Of a DNA stretch of 35,535 nt, positions 13,082 through 20,463 are shown piece by piece. The notes under the pieces are model-generated. The model was not told where the DNA came from, did no database searches, and was given only the letters and a program-made list of their open reading frames with translations. This DNA comes from JBEDKD01 sp041172365 (lineage in GTDB: Bacteria > Cyanobacteriota > Cyanobacteriia > Cyanobacteriales > Microcoleaceae): NCBI GenBank assembly GCA_041172365.1, contig JBEDKD010000126.1, forward strand, positions 1 to 35,535, in the 5' to 3' direction. The position numbers and the translations under genes were made by a program. Within the stretch, counting starts at the first letter, position 1; each line of letters begins with the position of its first letter.

Positions 13082-14452
13082 CTTCTTTGCAGCCCGATGA
13101 AGGGTATGCAAAATTTCCTTTGTAGTACTGTCATCCATAGTTCCTACTACAGAAAGATTCCCACTACGGCGTTTTATACTGGGGAAAATGTCCAACCCCA
13201 GTCTTTTTAGGTTAATCGCAGCATTAATATCACGATCTACCATCAAAGAGTTTTGTTCATCCCAATAGTCCCGAATGCTACAATCAGTGAAAATAATTTC
13301 ATTCCGATAACAGAGTACCATTGAGGTATAAGCAGGTTTTTGTGAAACGACGACTGATCCAGCTTTTCCGGCTATGTATTCCAGTGTCTGGAAAAATTGA
13401 CCAAATGCAGCATCTAACCAAGACTTATTCAACCCTGATTTGGCTGCTTGACGATTGGGCAGATAATTCCCATTATCATCTTGCTTAACTTTATTTCTCT
13501 TGGTTAAGCCTTTAAGATTGAGTTCTTCATAAAAGAAAAACCTGGCTCCCGTTCTTATTAACTTATGAGCCGTTTTATAATGAAAGTCTTTACGAGACCG
13601 AGCAATCTTTTGATGTTGAAGAGCTTCTTTTTTTGCCAATTTACGTCGGGCTTTAGAACCTCGTTTCCGCTTATTTCGTTTCTGAGAAATACGATCTAGT
13701 TTGGCTTGGTTCTGGCGAAGTGGTTTCAAAGAAGGTAGTTTTTCACCTTCAGATGTGGCCAGATAGACATCTTCATGTAACACCGCATCCAAACCCATTG
13801 AGTTATCCCAAGTAGGAATAACTTTATCAGGTGTGAATTGAGGTACAGAGATGTCTTCGAATATTAACTGAATAAACCAACCATCAGCTTTTTTCGTAAC
13901 ACTAGCTTGTTTGATGGTAAATCCATAAGGGATGGGGCGGTGCATCCGAACTTTTACAACTCCCAGTTTCGGTAATCGAATATACATCCAACTCTTGCGA
14001 ATCAGTTTAATCCAATTATTACTCGCAGTAGCAAAAGTCATCGTTCGGTAGTCTGCCTCTGTTTTAAATCTGGGCCTGCCCGATTTTTTACCCTGACTAT
14101 CACCCACGATAAATCGTTCAAAAGCTTTATCTACTCGCTTAGAAACATCTTGGAGTAGGGTTGAATCTACCTGTTTCAAGTCCAACAACTCGCCACTATG
14201 AAAGACTTTTACCAAATCTTTTTTGAGGAGGGGTAATTGTTTTTTTTGTGAGTAGTAATTGGGTTTTTCTCTGGGAGGGGAAATACTGCTGATCAATGGA
14301 CAAGCATTTACAGCCGTGCGGTTGTTATCCCACCAATCAAAGCGATCTCCCAATTGGCGATTATACCAATAACGGCAAATTCTCAGCCATTGGTTTAGGG
14401 TTAGCTTTTGATTAGTGTTGGGATATAACTGGTACTGGTATGTTGTCTTCAT
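13055..14452 (-). CDS. tnpB: TnpB RNA-guided endonuclease, zinc-ribbon-degenerate subtype
   Basis: TnpB proteins are RNA-guided nucleases of IS200/IS605-type elements and relatives of Cas12. The RuvC core is intact: first Asp in SMGLDAVLHEDVYLATSEGE, Glu in FFYEELNLKGL, last Asp in MVDRDINAAINLKRLGLD. Between the Glu and last Asp, where most TnpBs carry two CxxC pairs, this one reads PAYTSMVLCYRNEIIFTDCS followed by IRDYWDE, with only isolated Cys, so the zinc ribbon cannot form in its usual way. Such sequences recur in cyanobacterial TnpBs as far as I recall. A basic helix (SQKRNKRKRGSKARRKLAKK) lies mid-protein. I choose the ATG at 14452 (MKTTYQYQLYPNTNQK); a GTG seven codons upstream is less likely. 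Confidence 0.85.
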   Translation of the reverse strand: MKTTYQYQLYPNTNQKLTLNQWLRICRYWYNRQLGDRFDWWDNNRTAVNACPLISSISPPREKPNYYSQKKQLPLLKKDLVKVFHSGELLDLKQVDSTLLQDVSKRVDKAFERFIVGDSQGKKSGRPRFKTEADYRTMTFATASNNWIKLIRKSWMYIRLPKLGVVKVRMHRPIPYGFTIKQASVTKKADGWFIQLIFEDISVPQFTPDKVIPTWDNSMGLDAVLHEDVYLATSEGEKLPSLKPLRQNQAKLDRISQKRNKRKRGSKARRKLAKKEALQHQKIARSRKDFHYKTAHKLIRTGARFFFYEELNLKGLTKRNKVKQDDNGNYLPNRQAAKSGLNKSWLDAAFGQFFQTLEYIAGKAGSVVVSQKPAYTSMVLCYRNEIIFTDCSIRDYWDEQNSLMVDRDINAAINLKRLGLDIFPSIKRRSGNLSVVGTMDDSTTKEILHTLHRAAKKPTSYLYSD

Positions 14453-14595
14453 TAGTATCACAGTTTGAAACACCGATTCTGTTACTTTATCAGAAGAATC
14501 TGTTTAATGTCAAGTATATGAACTCAAGTTTTTATTCTTGTGATAATATAACTATCAAAGACTTTTTGCTTTGGCTCCTCCACGCCTCTCATCCA

Positions 14596-14624
14596 GTAGG
14601 GACACGGCAGTGCCGTGTCCCTAC
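14596..14624. repeat. 29-bp near-perfect palindrome
   Basis: Arms of 14 bp (GTAGGGACACGGCA and its complement) surround a single G. This palindrome is a widespread dispersed cyanobacterial repeat as far as I recall. It lies in gene-free DNA between tnpB and the MITE-like element; the rest of 14481-14824 shows HIP1 sites and no gene. Confidence 0.85.
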
Positions 14625-14824
14625 CGTTGCTCTCGCGTGCCGCAGGCATCGCGGTATAGTGTGGGGATTCTCGGCTACTGAGCTAAATAATTTATGAAAA
14701 TTGTTCATGGTGAACACCGCGGGGATGGGTGTCATGGGGTATGGGGACGCGATCGCGTCTTTCCTCTGACTTTTGCACAGTTGTCTGAATTGGGAAAAAG
14801 AAACGCGATCATCAAGGTGGTAAA

Positions 14825-14999
14825 TTGAATGAACCACAAAGGACACAAAGGACACAAAGGACACAAAGGGGGGAATTGACAATTACTTTCGGGTGGAAAA
14901 ATGAAAACCCTAGAGGAATTTTGCGCTTCGGTAAATTCAGTTTTAAATATCTGCTATTCTCTTTTCTCTGTGTTCTTTGTGCCTTTGTGGTTCATTCAA
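14825..14999. mobile_element. MITE-like element, 175 bp, with compound inverted ends
   Basis: The left end reads TTGAATGAACCACAAAGG and continues with the nonamer ACACAAAGG repeated in tandem; the right end is the complement (CTTTGTGCCTTTGTGGTTCA, then TTCAA). The inner 110 bp carry no coding sequence. No target-site duplication is obvious, but both flanks are A-rich, which would hide a short one. Confidence 0.6.
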
Positions 15000-15055
15000 A
15001 AAAAGACTGGTTCATCCTAGGCTACACGCCGACTGTGCTACCTACTATAAACACA

Positions 15056-15436
15056 CTAAGAAGAGCGAGACATAATTTTCGGAAGTTCGAGGAGGGGTTG
15101 AGATTCATTTTGATAACTCAGCATCCAATTATCTAAAACTCGTCGCAATTCCTCGCGTCCATTAAAATGTTCCCAACGATGAAGCACTTCACCTCGATTA
15201 AACAAAATCACAGTGGGTAAAGTGGTAAGACGATAAGTATTGGCTAGTCTTAAACTTTGATCTGCATTCAAGCCCACGAGCTTGACTTGTCCCTTCCAGT
15301 CTCGCTGAAATTGTATTAATGTGGGCTCGATCATCCGACATAGCCCACACCAGGGGGCCCAAAAATTGACTAATGCGGGGGTAGAAGCTTGTAATACTTC
15401 TTGTGGAAATGTCCGTTCATTAACAGATAAGATCAT
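15056..15436 (-). CDS. Thioredoxin-family protein with WCGLC active site
   Basis: The 126-residue protein has a thioredoxin fold with the redox pair Cys30/Cys33 in NFWAPWCGLCRMIEP and the cis-proline at position 74 (TTLPTVILF). The active-site dipeptide is Gly-Leu instead of Gly-Pro, which usually shifts redox potential; the partner is unknown. A C-terminal extension of about 15 residues follows the last helix. The start ATG at 15436 is preceded by GAGGG and matches the family; an upstream in-frame start would overlap the previous gene. It follows the Z-ISO gene by 43 bp on the same strand, so the two are probably co-transcribed. A cytoplasmic disulfide reductase role is inferred. Confidence 0.88.
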   Translation of the reverse strand: MILSVNERTFPQEVLQASTPALVNFWAPWCGLCRMIEPTLIQFQRDWKGQVKLVGLNADQSLRLANTYRLTTLPTVILFNRGEVLHRWEHFNGREELRRVLDNWMLSYQNESQPLLELPKIMSRSS

Positions 15437-15479
15437 GATCCCTCGAAACTTTATTAAGTTTTTATATTCTGGGATCATG

Positions 15480-16196
15480 CTACCAGGGGATGAGACTTGT
15501 TGCACTAATCAACAGGGGGTGAACTTTCCATAATCCTAAAATAAATAGGGTGACTCCCAGATAGGAGAGACGGAGAAATTCTTGTAATTCAAGGGTTTGA
15601 CGACCTTGGATAATCGCGAGAAAGGGTATAATAGATGTGCGTTCTTTGACTTTCTCGAAGGCTTCTCCATAACGGGCTAAAAGTCGTCTATCTCCATGCC
15701 AGACTCCAAAGATGTGATGTAACATTAACCCAATGGAGGTGACTAGGGTAAAAGTCGTCCCGATCCAAAGGGTATGGGCGATACACCAGATTAATTGACC
15801 TACCATTTGGGGATGACGGGTAACGCGTATGATCCCCGTTTCATAGAGATGAACTTCGGGTTTTTGGATCGCGGCTATTTCTAAGAGGTTAAAAGTCGCG
15901 GGATAGAGGAATAAAAAGGAGATGGCACTGAGTACCCATACTAAGGTGGGAATGTAGGGGAGTCCTTGGACTTGCCACAGTTGTGCTCCGTCGTATCGGT
16001 GGTTGAAGAAGTAAATAATTAAGATGACTGCTAGGGGCAGACTGACTAAGGCAAAGAAAATGCGGTATAGTCTCGCTCCGATAATCTTTTCGGCACGCGA
16101 TCGCGCCGCGGCTAAACCACTATGGGCGATCGCGAAACAGCATAATAACCCTAACATGATCCAATGGCTAGGGGTGAACCAATCATAAGTCAACAT
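15480..16196 (-). CDS. 15-cis-zeta-carotene isomerase Z-ISO (NnrU family)
   Basis: Z-ISO is a membrane heme-b enzyme that isomerises the central 15-cis bond of tri-cis-zeta-carotene, between phytoene and zeta-carotene desaturation. The 238-residue protein has about six membrane segments and matches plant Z-ISO closely: AIAHSGLAAARSRAEKIIG, NHRYDGAQLWQVQGLP, LYPATFNLLEIAAIQKPEVH, then TGIIRVTRHPQMVGQLIWCI and AHTLWIG. His25 and His141 fall at the positions of the two heme ligands reported for the maize enzyme, and Cys138 at the alternative ligand; their 116- and 3-residue spacing is kept. It is often labelled only NnrU. It is divergent from rbcR (178-bp gap) and followed by a thioredoxin-like gene. 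Confidence 0.92.
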   Translation of the reverse strand: MLTYDWFTPSHWIMLGLLCCFAIAHSGLAAARSRAEKIIGARLYRIFFALVSLPLAVILIIYFFNHRYDGAQLWQVQGLPYIPTLVWVLSAISFLFLYPATFNLLEIAAIQKPEVHLYETGIIRVTRHPQMVGQLIWCIAHTLWIGTTFTLVTSIGLMLHHIFGVWHGDRRLLARYGEAFEKVKERTSIIPFLAIIQGRQTLELQEFLRLSYLGVTLFILGLWKVHPLLISATSLIPW

Positions 16197-16374
16197 GGAA
16201 TATTACGGAAAGTTATTGATTCTAGGCCTGGTTGTGTCAGAAAGTATGTATAAGGATCAGTCACGGATTGAGAGATAATCACAAATCAAAAGGTGAAAAC
16301 AAAGTTTTTACTTTTGAAAGGGTTACTCTGTGGTTCCAGAAAAAGACCTCCTCACACATTACAGGTTAAGCAGT

Positions 16375-17385
16375 ATGTCTGACCTTCCTTTCACTTTAGA
16401 TCAGTTACGCATTCTCAAAGCGATCGCGGCAGAAGGTAGCTTTAAACGCGCCGCGGATAGTTTATATGTATCGCAACCTGCCGTGAGTTTGCAAGTGCAA
16501 AATTTAGAACGACAGTTAGATGTACCCCTGTTTGATCGAGGTGGACGTCGGGCTCAATTAACAGAAGCGGGATATTTACTCCTAGATTATGGTGAGAAAA
16601 TTTTATCCCTTTGTCAAGAAACTTGTCGTGCGATCGAGGATCTACAAAACCTACAAGGGGGGACATTAATAGTTGGCGCGTCTCAAACCACGGGGACTTA
16701 TTTACTACCACGAATGATCGGATTATTTCGACAAAAATATCCCGATGTCGCGGTACAATTGCACGTTCATTCAACTCGACGCACGGCTTGGAGTGTGGTA
16801 AATGGTCAAATTGATTTGGCGATCGTTGGCGGTGAAATTCCGACGGAATTAAGTGAATCTTTAGACGTTTTATCTTATGCAGAGGATGAATTAGCTTTAA
16901 TTATTCCGGTGACTCATTACATGGCAAAATTTGAGACGATCCTACGGGATGATTTGTATAAGTTACAATTCATTACTTTAGATTCTCAATCGACTATTCG
17001 CAAAGTGATTGACCAAGTGTTAACTCGTTGTGGAATTGATACACGCCGTTTAAAAATCGAGATGGAATTAAATTCAATTGAGGCGATTAAAAATGCAGTA
17101 CAATCGGGTTTAGGTGCGGCTTTTGTTTCCGTTTCTGCTATTGAAAAGGAGTTACAAATGGGAGCTTTACATAAAGCTAAAATCGATCAAGTTGTGATTA
17201 ATCGTACATTGTCTGTGATTTATAATCCTAATCGTTATCGTTCTAAGGCCGCGGAGGCATTTACCAACGAAATTTTACCTCTCTTTGGTTCTAAAGATTT
17301 CACCTCTATTCCCCAATGTAAAAAAATGAATAAGGATGCCTTAGAACTTGTGGAAATTGACACCGATGATGTTCTCAATCCTTGA
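16375..17385 (+). CDS. rbcR: LysR-type regulator RbcR (RuBisCO operon activator, Ycf30 homologue)
   Basis: RbcR activates RuBisCO genes in cyanobacteria and red-lineage plastids. The 336-residue protein has the N-terminal winged helix with FTLDQLRILKAIAAEGSFKR and AADSLYVSQPAVSLQVQNLE, a linker helix (CQETCRAIEDLQNLQGGTLI), and an effector-binding domain starting VGASQTTGTYLLPRMIGLFR. These are nearly invariant in the RbcR/Ycf30 group, which separates it from NdhR and CmpR. I take the ATG at 16375 (MSDLPFTLDQ), the conserved start, rather than the GTG 15 codons upstream. The gene is divergent from Z-ISO, so LysR-type autoregulation could touch both; I did not identify a clear binding site. 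A strong terminator follows. Confidence 0.93.
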   Translation: MSDLPFTLDQLRILKAIAAEGSFKRAADSLYVSQPAVSLQVQNLERQLDVPLFDRGGRRAQLTEAGYLLLDYGEKILSLCQETCRAIEDLQNLQGGTLIVGASQTTGTYLLPRMIGLFRQKYPDVAVQLHVHSTRRTAWSVVNGQIDLAIVGGEIPTELSESLDVLSYAEDELALIIPVTHYMAKFETILRDDLYKLQFITLDSQSTIRKVIDQVLTRCGIDTRRLKIEMELNSIEAIKNAVQSGLGAAFVSVSAIEKELQMGALHKAKIDQVVINRTLSVIYNPNRYRSKAAEAFTNEILPLFGSKDFTSIPQCKKMNKDALELVEIDTDDVLNP

Positions 17386-17455
17386 ATAAATTTTCACCAC
17401 CAACGCGCCTAAACACAGATGTTTGGGGAGCATCTCCTTGGGGTAAATTGGTAGT

Positions 17456-17477
17456 GGGAGCCTAGGGCTCCCTTTTT
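17456..17477 (+). terminator. Rho-independent terminator after rbcR
   Basis: GGGAGCC (17456-17462), loop TAG, GGCTCCC (17466-17472) and five T lie about 70 bp after the rbcR stop. Confidence 0.88.
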
Positions 17478-17658
17478 CATCCCTAGTTTTTCTTGGCAAA
17501 GGTGAGATGGGATGTTTTTGTGTTTTTTGGGGGGTTTCTTGATACCCAATTGGGAGAAAATAAGGAAGAGAAAATAACCCCTCTATATCCTAGTCGACCT
17601 TTGTGGTTAATTTTATGAATCTTATGGTAAAATAGAGCAAACTTCTCTAATCATTTCC

Positions 17659-18324
17659 ATGTCTGATAACTTAGAACAAGAAACTATCATCAACGAAGCT
17701 AACGATCCTAACGTCACAAGTTCCCTTAACTCGGAACAATATAAAAAGAAAATGCAGCGACGCAAAGAAGTACAAGAGCAACGAGTCGCGGCGGCTTCTC
17801 AAGAAAAAGGCTTAATTATTGTTAATACTGGTAATGGTAAAGGCAAAACCAGCGCGGCATTAGGAATGGTATTGCGATCGCTCGGACATGGTTATCGAGT
17901 CGCGATTATTCAATTTATCAAAGGAGCCTGGGAACCCGCGGAAAAAGCCGCGTTTAGTAAATGGGAAGATCAATTAGAATTTCTCGCGATGGGAGAAGGT
18001 TTTACCTGGGAAACCCAAGACAGAGAAAGAGATATCGCCAAAGCTCAAGAAGCATGGCATCACGCGTTAAATTATATCAGAAATCCAGAGTTTAAGTTAA
18101 TTCTACTAGATGAAATTAACGTCGCACTCAAATTAGGTTATTTACAAATATCCCAAATTTTAACCGGATTAGAAGAAAAACCCACCAATACTCATGTCAT
18201 TCTTACGGGAAGAGGTGCCCCTGAACAATTAATTGAAAAAGCCGATTTAGTGACAGAAATGACATTGATTAAACATCCCTTCCGTGAACAAGGAATAAAA
18301 GCACAACCGGGTATAGAATACTAA
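17659..18324 (+). CDS. cobO: Cob(I)yrinic acid a,c-diamide adenosyltransferase
   Basis: CobO/BtuR attaches the adenosyl group of ATP to cobalt in corrinoids, a step of adenosylcobalamin or pseudocobalamin synthesis in the cytoplasm. The 221-residue protein has the P-loop variant GNGKGKT (58-64), followed by SAALGMVLRSLGHG and IIQFIKGAWEPAE; the Walker-B-like segment is LILLDEINVALKLGYL and the C-terminus carries HVILTGRGAPEQLIEKADLV and KHPFREQGIKAQPGIEY. A charged N-terminal extension of about 50 residues (KKKMQRRKEVQEQR) is typical for cyanobacterial members. It stands alone and converges on the kinase gene with a shared hairpin between them. Confidence 0.95.
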   Translation: MSDNLEQETIINEANDPNVTSSLNSEQYKKKMQRRKEVQEQRVAAASQEKGLIIVNTGNGKGKTSAALGMVLRSLGHGYRVAIIQFIKGAWEPAEKAAFSKWEDQLEFLAMGEGFTWETQDRERDIAKAQEAWHHALNYIRNPEFKLILLDEINVALKLGYLQISQILTGLEEKPTNTHVILTGRGAPEQLIEKADLVTEMTLIKHPFREQGIKAQPGIEY

Positions 18325-18333
18325 TAGTTAATG

Positions 18334-18370
18334 GGGAATTACAGGGACACGATCATGTCCTGTAATTTCC
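18334..18370. terminator. Bidirectional hairpin between cobO and the kinase gene
   Basis: GGAATTACAGGGA (18335-18347) pairs with TCCTGTAATTTCC (18358-18370) with minor mismatches. The two convergent genes end at 18324 and 18376, so it can end both transcripts; T tracts are short. Confidence 0.55.
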
Positions 18371-18375
18371 TTGAA

Positions 18376-19983
18376 TTAAAAACCAAAACCCCGTTTGCCA
18401 TCCGGTCGCACCGTTAATAAATTAGTCTTTGCCATTGCTAATTGTTCATTACTAACTGTAGCATCCGTAAGATTAGCACCACATAAATTAGTACCGCGTA
18501 AATTAGCACGAGTCAAATAAGCCCCCTTCAAATTTGCCCCCCGTAAATCAGCCCCTTCTAAATTGGTCAAACTCATATAAGCTTTGGTCAAATTCGCGTC
18601 GCGTAAATTAGCTTGCACTAAACTCGCGTGACCGAAATTGGCATCGGTTAAATCAGCACCCTGCAAATTAGAACGAGTTAACCGGGCTTCATAAAAATTA
18701 CAGCCAGATAAATTGAACTTCGGCATATTTAAACCGGATAATTCACAATCGCCAAAATCTCGTTGTCCCCTGACATAAGAGCTTCTCACCGTTTCCGGTG
18801 TCCACTTTGCGGGTTTGCTTATGCGATTATTTCCTGTTTGTAAAAGAGTCTCATCGCCACTTTGGGGACGATAACCACGAGATTGACTTGCTGCTCCTGA
18901 TTTACTCATACCAGTAGTACCTGGGCGAGAAACTCCCGTGGGACCACTAGGGGGATTTTTCGACATTGAGGAAAAACTCGTCTTTTCCTTGGGATTAAAA
19001 ATCGTGGGTACATTCTGATTATTCGCAGGACGTTTCCCAGTTACCATCGAATCAGCTAAATCATCATCAAAGTAGGTATCCTCATTGTTTAAAGCTTTTA
19101 AAACCTCAGAGGCGGACTGATAACGTCGTGCGACTTTCGGTTCTAACATTCTTGAGAGAATCCGAGCAAAAGTTTTACTGACATTAACATGAGACTGCCA
19201 AAGAATACTCCCTGTATTGGGATCATAATCTAAATCTTTGGGTGATTTGCCCGTCATCAAAAATAAACAAGTCATCCCCACCGCGTAAATATCACTAGCA
19301 TAAACGGGACGTAGAGACATTTGTTCTGGGGGTGCAAAACTAAATGTTCCTACCGCGAATCGAGTATTGGCACCGCTATTATCTTCGGTGTTCTCGAAAA
19401 AAATGGTTTGACTAATTTGGTCTTTCACTGCGCCAAAGTCAATCAACACTAAATGATTATCTTGCATTCGCCGAATAATATTCGCGGGTTTAATATCTCG
19501 GTGAATCACTCCTTCACTATGAATATATTGGAGAAGTGGCATTAAATCACGCAGACATTCTTTTACCTTTTCTTCATCAAAAATCCCCTCTAATTTTACC
19601 TCTTGCTTGAGGGTAGAACCCCGAACATATTCCTGCACGAGATAAAATTGATGTTCGGCTTCAAAAAAATCCAATAAACGAGGCACTTGGGGATGATCGC
19701 CGAGTTTCCCAAGGGTGTTCGCCTCTCTTTCAAAGAGTTCCTTTGCCATGTCATAGACGCGGGGAGAGGATGTGGTGGGTCGTAATTGCTTCACCACACA
19801 GATCGGACGACCGGGTAAAATAATATCCTGGGCTAGAAAGGTCGCGCCGAAACCTCCTTGGCCAAGGGGCTGCATCAGATGATAGCGATCGCGCAATAAT
19901 AAGGATGATCCACAAGTTTTACACTGGTGGATGTTATCGGGGTTTTGAGGTTCGGGACAGGCCGGATTAATACAGTAGCTCAT
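18376..19983 (-). CDS. Serine/threonine protein kinase with N-terminal Cys motif and pentapeptide repeats (SpkB-like)
   Basis: The 535-residue protein is a Hanks-type kinase. Order: a Cys4 zinc-ribbon-like motif (Cys4, 9, 21, 24), the kinase domain with glycine loop LGQGGFGATF, Lys65 in VVKQL, catalytic HRDIKPANII (Asp163), DFG Asp182 and GTFSFAPPEQMS; a Ser/Gly/Pro-rich low-complexity linker (about 310-390); then about 20 pentapeptide units A(D/N)LXX, forming a right-handed beta helix (about 405-515). This architecture is that of Synechocystis SpkB, reported to matter in oxidative stress. A true transmembrane helix is not seen. I take the ATG at 19983 (MSYCINPACPEP), not the TTG four codons upstream. 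Substrate is unknown. Confidence 0.92.
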   Translation of the reverse strand: MSYCINPACPEPQNPDNIHQCKTCGSSLLLRDRYHLMQPLGQGGFGATFLAQDIILPGRPICVVKQLRPTTSSPRVYDMAKELFEREANTLGKLGDHPQVPRLLDFFEAEHQFYLVQEYVRGSTLKQEVKLEGIFDEEKVKECLRDLMPLLQYIHSEGVIHRDIKPANIIRRMQDNHLVLIDFGAVKDQISQTIFFENTEDNSGANTRFAVGTFSFAPPEQMSLRPVYASDIYAVGMTCLFLMTGKSPKDLDYDPNTGSILWQSHVNVSKTFARILSRMLEPKVARRYQSASEVLKALNNEDTYFDDDLADSMVTGKRPANNQNVPTIFNPKEKTSFSSMSKNPPSGPTGVSRPGTTGMSKSGAASQSRGYRPQSGDETLLQTGNNRISKPAKWTPETVRSSYVRGQRDFGDCELSGLNMPKFNLSGCNFYEARLTRSNLQGADLTDANFGHASLVQANLRDANLTKAYMSLTNLEGADLRGANLKGAYLTRANLRGTNLCGANLTDATVSNEQLAMAKTNLLTVRPDGKRGFGF

Positions 19984-20463
19984 GTTATAAATCAACAGTG
20001 CTTATATTTTGCCAATTTTCTCCGCGTGTGGGACGAGACTCAAGAAAATTTGCTGACAGGGATGAGCCAGGAGCCCCGTTTTTCTGCACCGGGCTAATGC
20101 CAATGGCAGTTTTTTGGGAGATGCACCTGCGAATAGTCAGGCTCTCTCTACCTTAATTTTAATAAGTTCCGCAGTCCTTAACTGATCGCGTTTTAACGCA
20201 TTTGACTTGATGAATGATGGAAGTATTCTCAAAGTATTTGTCAAGTTACCTGGTTTGTTGATTGATCAGTTGAGAGGGGTGGAATTGGGCTAAAGTTTCC
20301 CTTCCCCCTATATGATAGGGTTCTAGTGCTCAATTGTCATCGGTAATGGTTTTGTCGGAGGGTTATCTCTTGTCTTCTCCTGTACGGTTTTCACGTCCGT
20401 ACTGGACAAGGGCTGTTAACCCCTGACTTCTGAAATGCACAAAAAAGGACGAAAACTAAAGGA
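19984..20463 (+). other. Intergenic region and probable pheT leader with hairpin 20369-20410
   Basis: No gene is visible in these 480 bases between the divergent kinase and pheT genes. Just before pheT a bipartite stem is seen: CTTGTC (20369-20374) with GACAAG (20405-20410), and GTACGG (20382-20387) with CCGTAC (20397-20402) around TTTTCACGT. A second small GGG/CCC stem follows (20410-20423). Further up, TGCCA/TGGCA precedes TTTTTT near 20098-20117 and could act as a weak attenuator. Confidence 0.4.

Larger units (their letters stand above)
12948..14480 (-). mobile_element. Solo tnpB element (IS200/IS605 superfamily, IS1341-like)
   Basis: A single tnpB gene is flanked by DNA with hairpins, and no tnpA (Y1 or serine recombinase) gene is present on either side, which defines the IS1341-like layout. 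The limits are approximate: the right side (lower coordinates) is placed at the outermost hairpin at 12948-12997 and the left side just beyond the tnpB start. There are no terminal inverted repeats, as expected. The element sits between ndhF1 and the repeats at 14596 and interrupts no visible gene. Confidence 0.6.

Noticed and set aside
14481..14824. Possible TnpA gene for the TnpB element
   Set aside because: Neither strand encodes a Y1 transposase (no HUH motif) or a serine recombinase.
14825..15136. Open frames of about 100 codons across the MITE-like element
   Set aside because: They encode the tandem nonamer and run through both inverted ends into the thioredoxin gene; no protein family is visible.
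20369..20423. Group II intron domain V-like hairpin before pheT
   Set aside because: GTACGG with a TTTTCACGT loop is only superficially similar; there is no intron-encoded reverse transcriptase or other domain around it.
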